From contig NZ_RKME01000011.1 in NCBI RefSeq assembly GCF_003797825.1, positions 1-64,000 of the forward strand: DNA of 64,000 bases. The letters are read 5' to 3'. A program made the translations under genes and the position numbers. This stretch comes from Gordonia sp. OPL2. Lineage in GTDB: Bacteria > Actinomycetota > Actinomycetes > Mycobacteriales > Mycobacteriaceae. The notes under the pieces were generated by a model. The model did no database searches and was not told the DNA's origin. It saw only the letters and a list, made by a program, of their open reading frames with translations. This document shows, piece after piece, positions 16,163-24,713 of the stretch (positions are counted from its first letter, which is position 1; each line of letters opens with the position of its first letter).

Positions 16163-18406
16163 TCAGACCTTCGCCGGCTCCGGCTCCCACAACTTCGGAT
16201 CGATGTGGTTCTCGATCGGGATCTCGCGGATCGCGGTGCCCTCGACGTCGACGTTCGGCACGATCTTGTCGAGCCACCGCGGGAGCTTCCACGCGGTGTC
16301 ACCCAGCAGTGTGATCACCGCAGGGACCACCACCATGCGGATGATGAAGGCGTCGAAGAACACCGCTGCCGCGAGCGCGAAGCCCATCATCTTCGCGATG
16401 GTGTCGGGGGCCAGCATGAAGGCCGCGAACACCGAGATCATGATGACCGCCGCCGACGCCACCACGCGGGCGCCGTGCTGGTAGCCGATGATCACCGAGT
16501 CCTTCGCCGATACCCCGTGCACGTACTCCTCGCGCATTCGCGTCACCAGGAACACCTGATAGTCCATCGCGAGGCCGAACACGACACCCACCAGGAAGAT
16601 CGGCAGGAACGAGATGATCGGTTTGGTGTGATCGATGATCCCGAAGTCGCCCTCCTGGAAGATCGCGACCGTCGCACCGAACGTCGCACACACCGAGAAC
16701 AGGAACCCCAGGGTGGCGATCAGCGGGACGAGCAGTGACCGGAACACGATGGTCAAGATGATGAATGCCAGCCCGACCACGACGATCAGGAAGGGGATCA
16801 GCGCCGAACTGAGCTTCGACGAGATGTCGGACATGATCGCGGTCTGCCCGCCGACGTTGACCGTCGCGCCGTTGGGCGCCTGGGCTCCGTAGTCGCGGAT
16901 CTGTTCCATCAACGTGTGGGTCTGCGGACCGCTGGGTGACTGCTCGGGCGTGACCGAGATCAACGCGGCGGTCGCACCGGCCTGGGGATTGGCCGGGTCG
17001 GTGCCGTTGCCGATCCAGGTGATCTGGGTCGGGTTGGCGACATTGTCGAGGGACTTCACCTTCTCGACCACGGCGTCGGCTGCCGGGGCGACGTTGCCGC
17101 CCTCGGCGTCGCTGACCACCACGAGCAGCGGGCCGTTGACACCCTCACCGAAGCCGCGCTTGAGGAGTTGGGTCGCGGCGTACTCGCTGTCGGTGGTGGA
17201 CTCCATGCCGAGTTCCATCTTCGTCATCGGGATGGCGGCGATCGCGAGCAACACGAGACCGACGAGTGCGACCGGCAGCGGGAACCGGGTGATGAACCGG
17301 GCGAAACGCAGGCCGTTCGACGGCTGTGTGTCGGGCTCGTCGCCATGGCGGACGCCCGGGATCGCGGGTTTGAAGGCGAACCGGCCGAAGGCTCCGAGCA
17401 GCGCCGGGATCAGCGTGATGGCGCCGAGCACGGCGACGAACACCGCCACCGCGGCGGCGACACCCATCTGGGTGATGAACGGGATGCCGACGACGGCGAG
17501 CGCTGCGACGGCGATCATCACCGTCAGGCCGGCGAACACCACCGCCGATCCCGCCGTTCCGACGGCTCGGCCGACCGCCGCCTCCCGACTGCCGCCCAGA
17601 TTCAGTTCCGAGCGGTAGCGCGACACGATGAACAGCGCGTAGTCGATCGAGACTGCGATGCCGAGCATCGTGATGATCGTCGTCGCGCTCTGCTGGACGT
17701 CGATGATCTTGGCGCTCAACGTGACCAGCATGATCGTGATGCCCACACCGAGCAGGCCCGTGACCAACGGGATGAAGGCGGCGATCAGCGCTCCGAACGC
17801 GACGATCATGATCACGAACGCCACGGCGAAGCCCAGCAGTTCGGACACACCGCCCTGCTCGAAGACCTGCATCAGCGATCCGGTGCCCTCGACCTGCAGA
17901 CCGCCCTGGCCGTTGAATTCGGCCAGCAGTTCCTTGAACTGGTCCATCTCGGCGCCGGTCAGGTCCTGCATCGGGATGTCCTGGCGGATCTGGATCAGGC
18001 CGACCTTGCCGTCGTCGCCGAGCACCGCCGACGCCACGGCCGGATTCTCCTGTGCGGCGGTGACCGGGTTGACGACGGTCTGCGGCTCGATGACCTTCGG
18101 CAGTGTGCGTGCCTTCTCGACCAGCTGATCGATCTCGGCGGTGTGATTCGCGAGGCCGTCGTCGGCGGCCACCAGGATGCTCGTCGACGCCTTGAGCTGT
18201 TGCTCGTTGACCGCCGCGAAGTCCTTCTTCATCACCGACATCGCACGGTCGGAATCGGTTCCGGGAAGCTCGAAGTCCGTGGAGAACTTCGGTGCCACCG
18301 CGCTGACGATGACGCCCAGTGCGATCAGCACCGCCAACCATGCACTGACGAACCACCACTTGTGGCGGAACGCGAAACGACCGAGCCGATACAACCCCAA
18401 CGCCAC
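16163..18406 (-). CDS. MMPL-family RND transporter
   Basis: A 747-residue RND-superfamily protein of the MmpL type. It has an N-terminal helix (~15-35), a soluble loop (~40-190), a block of five to six helices, then a second loop (~415-540) and a second helix block. Asp-Tyr pairs typical of MmpL proton relays are visible in SIDYALFIVSRYR and AMDYQVFLVTRMREE. These pumps use the proton motive force to move lipids, siderophores or drugs through the inner membrane. The GTG start gives MALGLYRLGRFAFRHKW, a normal MMPL start. Substrate is unknown. Confidence 0.88.
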   Translation of the reverse strand: MALGLYRLGRFAFRHKWWFVSAWLAVLIALGVIVSAVAPKFSTDFELPGTDSDRAMSVMKKDFAAVNEQQLKASTSILVAADDGLANHTAEIDQLVEKARTLPKVIEPQTVVNPVTAAQENPAVASAVLGDDGKVGLIQIRQDIPMQDLTGAEMDQFKELLAEFNGQGGLQVEGTGSLMQVFEQGGVSELLGFAVAFVIMIVAFGALIAAFIPLVTGLLGVGITIMLVTLSAKIIDVQQSATTIITMLGIAVSIDYALFIVSRYRSELNLGGSREAAVGRAVGTAGSAVVFAGLTVMIAVAALAVVGIPFITQMGVAAAVAVFVAVLGAITLIPALLGAFGRFAFKPAIPGVRHGDEPDTQPSNGLRFARFITRFPLPVALVGLVLLAIAAIPMTKMELGMESTTDSEYAATQLLKRGFGEGVNGPLLVVVSDAEGGNVAPAADAVVEKVKSLDNVANPTQITWIGNGTDPANPQAGATAALISVTPEQSPSGPQTHTLMEQIRDYGAQAPNGATVNVGGQTAIMSDISSKLSSALIPFLIVVVGLAFIILTIVFRSLLVPLIATLGFLFSVCATFGATVAIFQEGDFGIIDHTKPIISFLPIFLVGVVFGLAMDYQVFLVTRMREEYVHGVSAKDSVIIGYQHGARVVASAAVIMISVFAAFMLAPDTIAKMMGFALAAAVFFDAFIIRMVVVPAVITLLGDTAWKLPRWLDKIVPNVDVEGTAIREIPIENHIDPKLWEPEPAKV

Positions 18407-18542
18407 GGCAGAACCTTCCGTCGAATGTTGCAGCCAGCGTATCGGCCCGCGGCACCAGGCGATGTGACACGGCGCACAGGCCGCCGCCGACGACTTCCTA
18501 TGATGTGCCCATGATGGCCGCTACGAGCGTGGAGTGCTGACC

Positions 18543-19850
18543 GTGACCGATGCAGACGCCGTGAGTCCGGTCCCCGGTGCGGGACGGGTGCGACAGAACG
18601 AGATCTACACGCAGGGCATCCACGGGCGCCGCCCGCGCGTCCCGACCGATCACGCCGAACTCGAGCGGCGGGCACGGCGGGCGATGTCGGCGCGTGCATG
18701 GGCCTACATCGCCGGCGGCGCGGGCGAGGGATCGACGATGACCGCCAACCGCGTCGCCCTGGATCGCTGGGCGATCGTGCCGCGGGTGTTGCGCGACGTG
18801 TCGTCGAGGTCCCTCGGCATCGAGTTGTTCGGCAGGCAGCTCCCGGCGCCCGTGCTCTTCTCTCCGGTGGGTGCGGGAGCGCTGGCCGCTCCGGACGCCG
18901 ACGTCCACATCGGCCACGCGGCAGCCGAACTGGGTGTGCCCTACATCTTCTCCAATCAGGGCAGTGCGCCGATGGAACGGGTCGCCGCGGAGATGGATGG
19001 CGTGCGGGCGGGGGCGCCCCGCTGGTTCCAGCTGTACTGGTCGACCGACGACGATCTCGTCGACAGTCTGCTCGGACGTGCCGAGGCGATGGGCGCCGAG
19101 GCCGTCGCCGTCACCCTCGACACCACGATGCTCGGTTGGCGCCCACAGGATCTGAACATCGGCTCGCTGCCCTTCGCCCGTGGCGAGGGGATCGATCAGT
19201 ACACATCGGACCCGCGATTCCGGGATATCGTCGCGGACCGCGTGAAGGCGGCCGCAACCGGGGAGCGGCCGGAGATCTCGCTGGGCGCGATCAAGACGCT
19301 GTTCTCGATCGCCCGCAACGCGCCCGGCTCGGTCCTGAAGAATCTGAGGGCGCCCGAACCGCGGGTCGCGGTCCAGACGTTCCTCGACATCTACTCCCGT
19401 CCGTCGCTCAATTGGGACGACATCTCCGGTCTGCGTGAGCGCACCTCGCTGCCGATCGTGTTGAAGGGGATCCTGCACCCCGACGACGCCCGGCGCGCGG
19501 TCGACGTCGGGGTGGACGGCATCATCGTGTCCAACCACGGCGGGCGACAGATCGACGGCTCGATCGGCTCGATCGACGCCCTCGCAGCAATCGCGCCGGT
19601 CGTCGACGGACGGATCAAGGTTCTCGTCGACTCCGGAATCCACACGGGCGCCGACGTATTCAAGGCGATCGCACTCGGCGCGGACGCCGCCTGCATCGGA
19701 CGGCCCCACATGTACGGTCTGGCGCTGGCCGGGGCCGACGGTGCCCGCGATGTCGTCGCCAACATCATCGCCGAACTCGATCTCACGCTCGGGCTGGCGG
19801 GATACACGTCGGTCGCCGACGTGGATCGTGATGCCCTGCAACGGGTGTGA
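18543..19850 (+). CDS. FMN-dependent alpha-hydroxy-acid oxidase (lactate 2-monooxygenase-like)
   Basis: A 435-residue TIM-barrel flavoprotein. The active-site signature VSNHGGRQIDGS carries the catalytic His and Arg, and the phosphate-binding GADAACIGRP follows. The LDTTMLGWRPQDLN segment resembles lactate 2-monooxygenases, which turn L-lactate and O2 into acetate, CO2 and water; other alpha-hydroxy-acid oxidases make the keto acid and H2O2. The GTG at 18543 is chosen because ggag lies 8 nt upstream; GTG 18534 is possible. It is divergent from the MMPL gene and followed by a long hairpin repeat. Confidence 0.83.
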   Translation: MTDADAVSPVPGAGRVRQNEIYTQGIHGRRPRVPTDHAELERRARRAMSARAWAYIAGGAGEGSTMTANRVALDRWAIVPRVLRDVSSRSLGIELFGRQLPAPVLFSPVGAGALAAPDADVHIGHAAAELGVPYIFSNQGSAPMERVAAEMDGVRAGAPRWFQLYWSTDDDLVDSLLGRAEAMGAEAVAVTLDTTMLGWRPQDLNIGSLPFARGEGIDQYTSDPRFRDIVADRVKAAATGERPEISLGAIKTLFSIARNAPGSVLKNLRAPEPRVAVQTFLDIYSRPSLNWDDISGLRERTSLPIVLKGILHPDDARRAVDVGVDGIIVSNHGGRQIDGSIGSIDALAAIAPVVDGRIKVLVDSGIHTGADVFKAIALGADAACIGRPHMYGLALAGADGARDVVANIIAELDLTLGLAGYTSVADVDRDALQRV

Positions 19851-19938
19851 CCCTTCGTGACGCTCGCAAGCTCGCTCCTCAGGGACCGCCTTGATCCCTG
19901 AGGAGCCTCGCGAGGAACGAGTGAGGCGTCACGAAGGG
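19851..19938. repeat. Dispersed hairpin repeat family B, copy 1
   Basis: An 88-bp element between two convergent genes. Outer arms CCCTTCGTGACG (19851-19862) and CGTCACGAAGGG (19927-19938) are perfect complements. Inner arms CTCCTCAGGGA (19875-19885) and TCCCTGAGGAG (19895-19905) also pair. It would fold into a long two-part stem. A second copy lies at 25459-25597, also between convergent genes, so a bidirectional terminator role is likely. Confidence 0.75.
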
Positions 19939-19948
19939 TTGTCGGCGG

Positions 19949-20881
19949 TCACACCAGCGGACGACCGGTGCGGATACGCCACCGCACGTCCCACAGCAAC
20001 ACGTTGAACGGGAACTCGCGCAATGGCTTCGGGAGCCGATCGGTGATCGCCTTGGCGATCTTGTTGTGCGCGTCGAAGACCCGGCGCTGCCACGGCTTGA
20101 ACTCGAGGCCCATCTTCTCGCGGAAGTTCTGCGGCAGGAATCCGATCGTGAGCAGTTCGAACCACCACCCGAACGTGATGCTGAACCAGCGCGGCAGGAA
20201 CTCGGCGCGGACGATCGACATCAGGTGATCGCGGATCACCGGATCGATCTCGAAGGTCTCGACGGTCTCGTTCCAGTAGACCTCGAAGTCGGCGCGCGTC
20301 GCAGGCCACATCTCGCGCGGGACCTGCAGCGTGGTGCCGAGGACCGCACCGTTCTGATACGCCTCCTCGGTGATGTCGGCCGGGTCGCCGTAGATGAGCT
20401 GCATGTCTTCCCAGCCCTTGTACAGGCAGGCCGCCACCCACAGCTGCAGCTTCGGGTCGAAGGCGTTGTACTTGACCGGGCTGTCGGCGGTCGAGCGCAC
20501 CTTGGCGTGCGCAGAGCCCACGGCCTTGCGGTAGAGCCGGCGATCACGTGGGCTGCCCATCGTGGCCACGGCGAGATAGCTGAGAGTGGTCCGCGTGCGC
20601 TTGATCGGGTGCTTGAAGAGGTTGCCGCTGTCGACGCGGCTCTCGTACACGCCGTACCCGACGGCCGGCATCGCCAGTTGCATGATCACGTTGGCGGGAC
20701 CGGCCAGGCTGGAGATGCCCTTCATCTCGTTCTGTCCGGTCGGCAGTGCATCGAGTTCGCCGCGGGTCAGCCGGGTGGCGGCCGGGAGGTACTCGGTGTC
20801 GGGCTCGGTCGCCGCGAATGCGGCGGGGAGATCGACGTCGGTTTCGAACGGCTCACTCACGATCGGTTCGGTACTCACCAT
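19949..20881 (-). CDS. Oxygenase MpaB family protein (DUF2236)
   Basis: A 310-residue protein of the MpaB / DUF2236 family, related to the haem-binding latex-clearing protein Lcp. The family stretch VATMGSPRDRRLYRKAVGSAHAKVR is at about residues 107-131, and its His is a candidate haem or metal ligand. Aromatic-rich segments such as WFSITFGWWFELL follow. No signal peptide is evident, so it probably acts in the cytoplasm or at the membrane face, unlike secreted Lcp. The oxidised substrate is unknown. A TetR gene lies divergent 91 bp away and probably controls it. Confidence 0.75.
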   Translation of the reverse strand: MVSTEPIVSEPFETDVDLPAAFAATEPDTEYLPAATRLTRGELDALPTGQNEMKGISSLAGPANVIMQLAMPAVGYGVYESRVDSGNLFKHPIKRTRTTLSYLAVATMGSPRDRRLYRKAVGSAHAKVRSTADSPVKYNAFDPKLQLWVAACLYKGWEDMQLIYGDPADITEEAYQNGAVLGTTLQVPREMWPATRADFEVYWNETVETFEIDPVIRDHLMSIVRAEFLPRWFSITFGWWFELLTIGFLPQNFREKMGLEFKPWQRRVFDAHNKIAKAITDRLPKPLREFPFNVLLWDVRWRIRTGRPLV

Positions 20882-20941
20882 GGCCCCCTGACTTCGGCGT
20901 CGTCATATTCTGACAACAGATGTTTTCTCTTTCATTCAACG

Positions 20942-20963
20942 TTGACAAGGTTGCTGGTGTCAA
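20942..20963. promoter_or_regulatory. Candidate TetR operator in the MpaB/TetR spacer
   Basis: TTGACA at 20942-20947 and TGTCAA at 20958-20963 form a perfect inverted repeat around 10 nt. The left half is itself a consensus -35 box for the TetR gene at 20973, so a protein bound here would block that promoter, the classic TetR autoregulation layout. The assignment is inferred. Confidence 0.45.
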
Positions 20964-20972
20964 GATGGACAC

Positions 20973-21650
20973 GTGGTGAACGCATCCCGGACAACTCCGA
21001 CCGCGGGTCCCGCCGGCGGCAGCTCCACCGAGAGCCTGCGGGCCTACGGCGGTGAGGACGGCGACAGTCGTGTGGCGCGACGCCGGGCAACCCTCGTCGA
21101 CGCGGCTCTCGAACTGCTCGGCGCGTCCGACGGCGGGTCGGTGACGGTTCGCGGCGTGTGCCGGGAGGCCGGGCTGACCACCCGCTACTTCTACGAGAGC
21201 TTCGACTCCATCGAGGCGCTCGTCGGCGCGACGTTCGACGAGGTCACCGCAGAGATCTCGAAGGATGCGCTCGAGGCCTTCGCCGCGGCCGACGAGGTGG
21301 AGGACCGGGTCACCGGCGCCATCGCCGCGATTGTGCGGATCATCGACGAGGATCGGCGCAAAGGTCGGCTGCTGTTCTCCCAGGCGCTGCTGAGCCCGAC
21401 GATCGCCAACAAGCGGATGGAGTCGACGGAATTGTTCGCCGCGCTGACGCTGCAGTCGGCGTCGGGTGTCCTCGAGGTGCGCTCGGCGCAGCATGCGCTC
21501 GCTGCTGCGCATTTCCAGGTCGGCGGCCTCGCCCGGGTGCTCGCGGCCTGGCTCGACGGCCATCTCGACATGGACCGCGACGGCGTCGTCGGCGTCGCGG
21601 TCGGCCTCATGATGGCGATCGCCGACGGGGTCGACCGCTTCGGTGGCTGA
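20973..21650 (+). CDS. TetR-family regulator
   Basis: A 225-residue TetR-type repressor. After a ~35-residue polar N-terminus, the DNA-binding domain spans ~36-85 with the HTH stretch VTVRGVCREAGLTTRYFYESFDS; the rest is a helical ligand and dimer domain. It is divergent from the MpaB-family gene, so control of that gene and of itself is the simplest reading. The start is GTG 20973 or the adjacent GTG 20976. Ligand unknown. Confidence 0.83.
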   Translation: MVNASRTTPTAGPAGGSSTESLRAYGGEDGDSRVARRRATLVDAALELLGASDGGSVTVRGVCREAGLTTRYFYESFDSIEALVGATFDEVTAEISKDALEAFAAADEVEDRVTGAIAAIVRIIDEDRRKGRLLFSQALLSPTIANKRMESTELFAALTLQSASGVLEVRSAQHALAAAHFQVGGLARVLAAWLDGHLDMDRDGVVGVAVGLMMAIADGVDRFGG

Positions 21651-21692
21651 GGCCGCGTGGCGGGTGCAGAACCCCGCGATCGGGGATGACGC

Positions 21693-21708
21693 TATGTTGG
21701 AACCCATG
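21693..21708 (+). promoter_or_regulatory. Leaderless -10 box of the second TetR gene
   Basis: TATGTT at 21693-21698 ends 7 nt before the ATG at 21706, and no ribosome site precedes that ATG. Both support a leaderless start and the shorter reading frame. Confidence 0.4.
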
Positions 21709-22356
21709 AGCAGCGGGACCGACGAGACGGATGTCCGTCCAGATTCTCTCGGTCAATGGCGGGACTACGGCGCCGAAGAGCTGCCGGTTCCTCTGGCGGC
21801 GGCGCTGGCGGCCTTCGCCGAACACGGCTATCACGGCACGTCGGTGCGGGAGATCGCGGCGCGCGCGAATCTGTCGGTGCCGGGGCTGTATCACCACTAC
21901 CCGTCCAAGCAGTCGTTGCTGCAGGGTTTGCTGGAACGCACGATGACGGATCTGCTGAGCAGGTCCGAGCAGGCGATCGCCGAGGCCGGCGATCAGCCCG
22001 TCGACCAGTTCGATGCCGTGGTCGAGTCACTGCTGCGCTTCCACATGTACCGCCGCGAGCAGGCGTTCGTCGGCTCCACCGAGATCCGCAGCCTCGAGGA
22101 CTCCTACAAGCAGACCTACATCGGTCACCGCGACCGCCAACAGCACATGGTCGACGAGATCGTCTTCGCCGGTGTCGAGGCGGGGGACTTCGCCACCCGC
22201 TATCCCAAGGACGCCAGTCGCGCGGTGGCGACCATGTGCGTCGGGGTCTCGACGTGGTTCAAGCTCGACGGCGAACTCGGCGCCGACGAACTGATCGCAC
22301 GCAATCTGCAGATCGCGCGGGAGACCGTCGGCTACCGCGGCGCGTCTGCGCGCTGA
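21706..22356 (+). CDS. TetR-family regulator of the adjacent acyl-CoA operon
   Basis: A 216-residue TetR-type repressor. The HTH is at ~40-65 (TSVREIAARANLSVPGLYHHYPSK). It has the look of the KstR2/FadR-like acyl-CoA-responsive TetR group, although no ligand can be read. It is followed on the same strand by the acyl-CoA dehydrogenase, APH-fold kinase and SDR genes. A 25-nt palindrome lies in the 101-bp gap between them. ATG 21706 is used because a -10 box sits 7 nt upstream; the frame extends to 21643. Confidence 0.8.
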   Translation: MSSGTDETDVRPDSLGQWRDYGAEELPVPLAAALAAFAEHGYHGTSVREIAARANLSVPGLYHHYPSKQSLLQGLLERTMTDLLSRSEQAIAEAGDQPVDQFDAVVESLLRFHMYRREQAFVGSTEIRSLEDSYKQTYIGHRDRQQHMVDEIVFAGVEAGDFATRYPKDASRAVATMCVGVSTWFKLDGELGADELIARNLQIARETVGYRGASAR

Positions 22357-22391
22357 CGACTCCCGCCCCCTCATGTCGACTTGACCGTCGA

Positions 22392-22416
22392 GTCCGCAAC
22401 TGGCAAGGTTGCGGAC
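22392..22416. promoter_or_regulatory. Palindrome before the acyl-CoA dehydrogenase operon
   Basis: GTCCGCAAC at 22392-22400 and GTTGCGGAC at 22408-22416 are perfect 9-bp inverted arms around 7 nt. It lies between the TetR gene and the operon, just after TTGACC (22381-22386). It could be a TetR operator or a weak terminator hairpin. Confidence 0.45.
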
Positions 22417-22457
22417 GCCGAACGATCGCTCGGTCGGCGCACCGATGAGGAGAAGCG

Positions 22458-23684
22458 ATGCCCGTTGACCTGAGTTACGCCCCCGACGTCGTCGAGATCG
22501 TGGAGAAGACGAACCGGTTCGTCCGCGATCACGTCCTGCCGATCGAGAATGAGTACTTCGGCGACATCACCGTCGCAGGTGGCGACGACCTCCGCAGGGA
22601 GATGAACGCCAAGGCCAAGGCGGAGGGCATCTTCGCGCCGCACGCGCCCGTCGAGTTCGGTGGGCTGGGTCTGAACATGTCCGACCGCGTTCCGGTGTTC
22701 GCCGCGGCGGGATACTCGACGTTCGGGCCGGTCGCCCTGCACATCGGTGCCCCCGACGAGGGCAATGTGCACATGCTCGCCCACATCGCGAGCGACGAGC
22801 AGAAGCACAAGTTCCTCGCCCCGCTCGCGGCCGGCGACGTCCGGTCGGCCTTCGCCATGACCGAACCGTCACCAGGGGCCGGCTCGGACCCCAACGCCCT
22901 GCGCACGGAGGCCGTCAAGGTCGACGGTGGGTGGAAGATCAACGGCGAGAAGCGCTTCATCACGGGCGCCGACGGCGCGGGATTCTTCATCATCATGGCC
23001 CGCACGGCCGGCTCGCCCGGCGACCGCGGCGGCGCGACGATGTTCCTGGCGCCCGCCGACACCCAGGGCATCTCGGTCGACCGGCACATCGTGACGACGG
23101 ACCGCTCGATGATTGGCGGACACTGCGAGGTCAGCTTCACCGATGTGTTCGTCCCCGACGAGGACATCCTCGGTGAGGTCGACGAGGGCTACCGTTATGC
23201 GCAGGTGCGCCTCGGGCCGGCACGTATGACACACGTGATGCGGTGGTTCGGGTCGGCGCAGCGGTGCCATGACGTCGCTGTCGACTACGTCTCCCGACGA
23301 GAGGGCTTCGGCGGCAAGCTCGGTGACCTCGGCATGATCCAGCAGATGGTCGCCGACAACGAGATCGATCTGGCCGCCAGCATGTCGCTGCTGGTCAAGG
23401 CCTGCCACGACCTCGATCAGGGCAGTCACGCCTCCAACGAGACATCGATCGCGAAAACCTTTGCAGCTGAGGCTTACACGCGCATCGCCGACCGCAGCAT
23501 CCAGATGTGCGGCGGTCTCGGTGTGTCCGACGACCTCCCCCTGGCGCGCCTGCAACGGGAGCTGCGGCCGTTCCGGATCTACGACGGCCCCTCCGAGGTC
23601 CACCGCTGGGCGATCGCGCGTCGCGCCATCGGGCGGGCGAAGAAGGCTGCGCAGCAGGCGACGTCGGCCGGATCGAACCGATGA
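22458..23684 (+). CDS. Acyl-CoA dehydrogenase family protein
   Basis: A 408-residue flavoprotein of the acyl-CoA dehydrogenase family. FAD and substrate segments are visible: SAFAMTEPSPGAGSDP, the WKINGEKRFITGA strand, and the C-terminal QMCGGLGVSDDLPLARLQRELRPFRIYDGPSEVHRW helix-turn. It normally makes a 2,3-enoyl-CoA, but members paired with APH-fold kinases can process 4-phospho-acyl-CoAs. The gene ends in an ATGA overlap with the kinase gene, so the two are translationally coupled. The start has gaggag 8 nt upstream. Confidence 0.88.
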   Translation: MPVDLSYAPDVVEIVEKTNRFVRDHVLPIENEYFGDITVAGGDDLRREMNAKAKAEGIFAPHAPVEFGGLGLNMSDRVPVFAAAGYSTFGPVALHIGAPDEGNVHMLAHIASDEQKHKFLAPLAAGDVRSAFAMTEPSPGAGSDPNALRTEAVKVDGGWKINGEKRFITGADGAGFFIIMARTAGSPGDRGGATMFLAPADTQGISVDRHIVTTDRSMIGGHCEVSFTDVFVPDEDILGEVDEGYRYAQVRLGPARMTHVMRWFGSAQRCHDVAVDYVSRREGFGGKLGDLGMIQQMVADNEIDLAASMSLLVKACHDLDQGSHASNETSIAKTFAAEAYTRIADRSIQMCGGLGVSDDLPLARLQRELRPFRIYDGPSEVHRWAIARRAIGRAKKAAQQATSAGSNR

Positions 23685-24709
23685 GCGGCGGCCATCCGGC
23701 GCTTGACGCAACACTGTTGCGTCAGTTCCTGGTCGAGCGTGATGTCCCGGTGGTGGGTGATCTTCGGATCGACCTCATCAGCGGCGGCAAGTCCAACCTG
23801 ACCTTCAGTGTCCGCGACGACGAGTCCCACTGGGTCGTACGGCGTCCGCCGACCAGCGGTCTGACCCCGTCCGCGCACGACATGAACCGCGAATGGGCGG
23901 TCACCAGTGCTCTGCAGTCCACCGACGTGCCCGTCGCGCCGACCGTCGCGATCGACTCGGACGGCGACGTGCTCGGGGCGCCGTTCACCGTGGTCGGTTT
24001 CGTCGGTGGGCAGGTGATCCGAACTGCTGACGACCTGAAGTCGTTGTCGGACAATGATGTCGAGCGCAATATCGATGGCCTCGTCGAGACACTCGCACGG
24101 CTGCACGACGTCGATCACGTCGCCGTCGGACTCGGTGAGTTCGGCCGGCCCGACGGTTTCGCGGCCCGGCAGGTCAAACTCTGGGCACGTCAGTGGGGGC
24201 ACGTGAAGACTCGCGAGCTCGACGACGTCGACCGGCTCGTCGCCGCACTCTCCGAACGTATCCCCACCGACACCCGCAACACGATCGTGCACGGCGACTA
24301 CCGTGTCGACAACACGATCATCTCCGCCGACGACGCGGGAGTTGTTCGCGCCGTGGTGGACTGGGAGATGTCGACCCTGGGTGATCCACTCACCGACATC
24401 GCGCTGATGTGTGTCTACCGCCGGCCCGGTTTCGACCGCGTCGTCGGCTTCGAGGCGGCGTGGACCAGCGATCGCTATCCCTCCGTCGACGAGATCGCGC
24501 AGCGCTATGCCACCCGCACCGGACGCGACCTCGGCGACTGGGATTTCTATCTGGCGCTGGCCAATCTGAAGCTCGGCGTGATCGCCGAGGGCATCACACA
24601 CCGGGCGCGTGCGGGCGCGGCATCCGAGGGCGCCGAGACGGCGGCCGAGGCCACAGCAGAGTTCATCGCGGCAGGGCTGGGGCAGCTCTCCGGGGCCACG
24701 AGGGGGTAA
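23681..24709 (+). CDS. APH-fold phosphotransferase (ACAD10/LvaA-like)
   Basis: A 342-residue kinase-like protein. It carries the catalytic loop HGDYRVDN (Asp and Asn), then VDWEMSTLGDP with the metal-binding Asp. The N-terminal ISGGKSNLTFSV resembles the nucleotide loop. It belongs to the aminoglycoside-phosphotransferase-fold group found with acyl-CoA dehydrogenases (mammalian ACAD10/11, Pseudomonas LvaA), where it phosphorylates 4-hydroxyacyl-CoAs. That role is inferred from family and its ATGA overlap with the dehydrogenase. It is not an antibiotic-resistance call. Confidence 0.82.
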   Translation: MSGGHPALDATLLRQFLVERDVPVVGDLRIDLISGGKSNLTFSVRDDESHWVVRRPPTSGLTPSAHDMNREWAVTSALQSTDVPVAPTVAIDSDGDVLGAPFTVVGFVGGQVIRTADDLKSLSDNDVERNIDGLVETLARLHDVDHVAVGLGEFGRPDGFAARQVKLWARQWGHVKTRELDDVDRLVAALSERIPTDTRNTIVHGDYRVDNTIISADDAGVVRAVVDWEMSTLGDPLTDIALMCVYRRPGFDRVVGFEAAWTSDRYPSVDEIAQRYATRTGRDLGDWDFYLALANLKLGVIAEGITHRARAGAASEGAETAAEATAEFIAAGLGQLSGATRG

Positions 24710-24713
24710 GGCG

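Noticed and set aside
23681..24709. Aminoglycoside-resistance gene
   Set aside because: The fold is shared, but operon position with an acyl-CoA dehydrogenase and SDR points to the acyl-CoA-linked kinase group. The same reasoning applies to the gene at 50011-50973.
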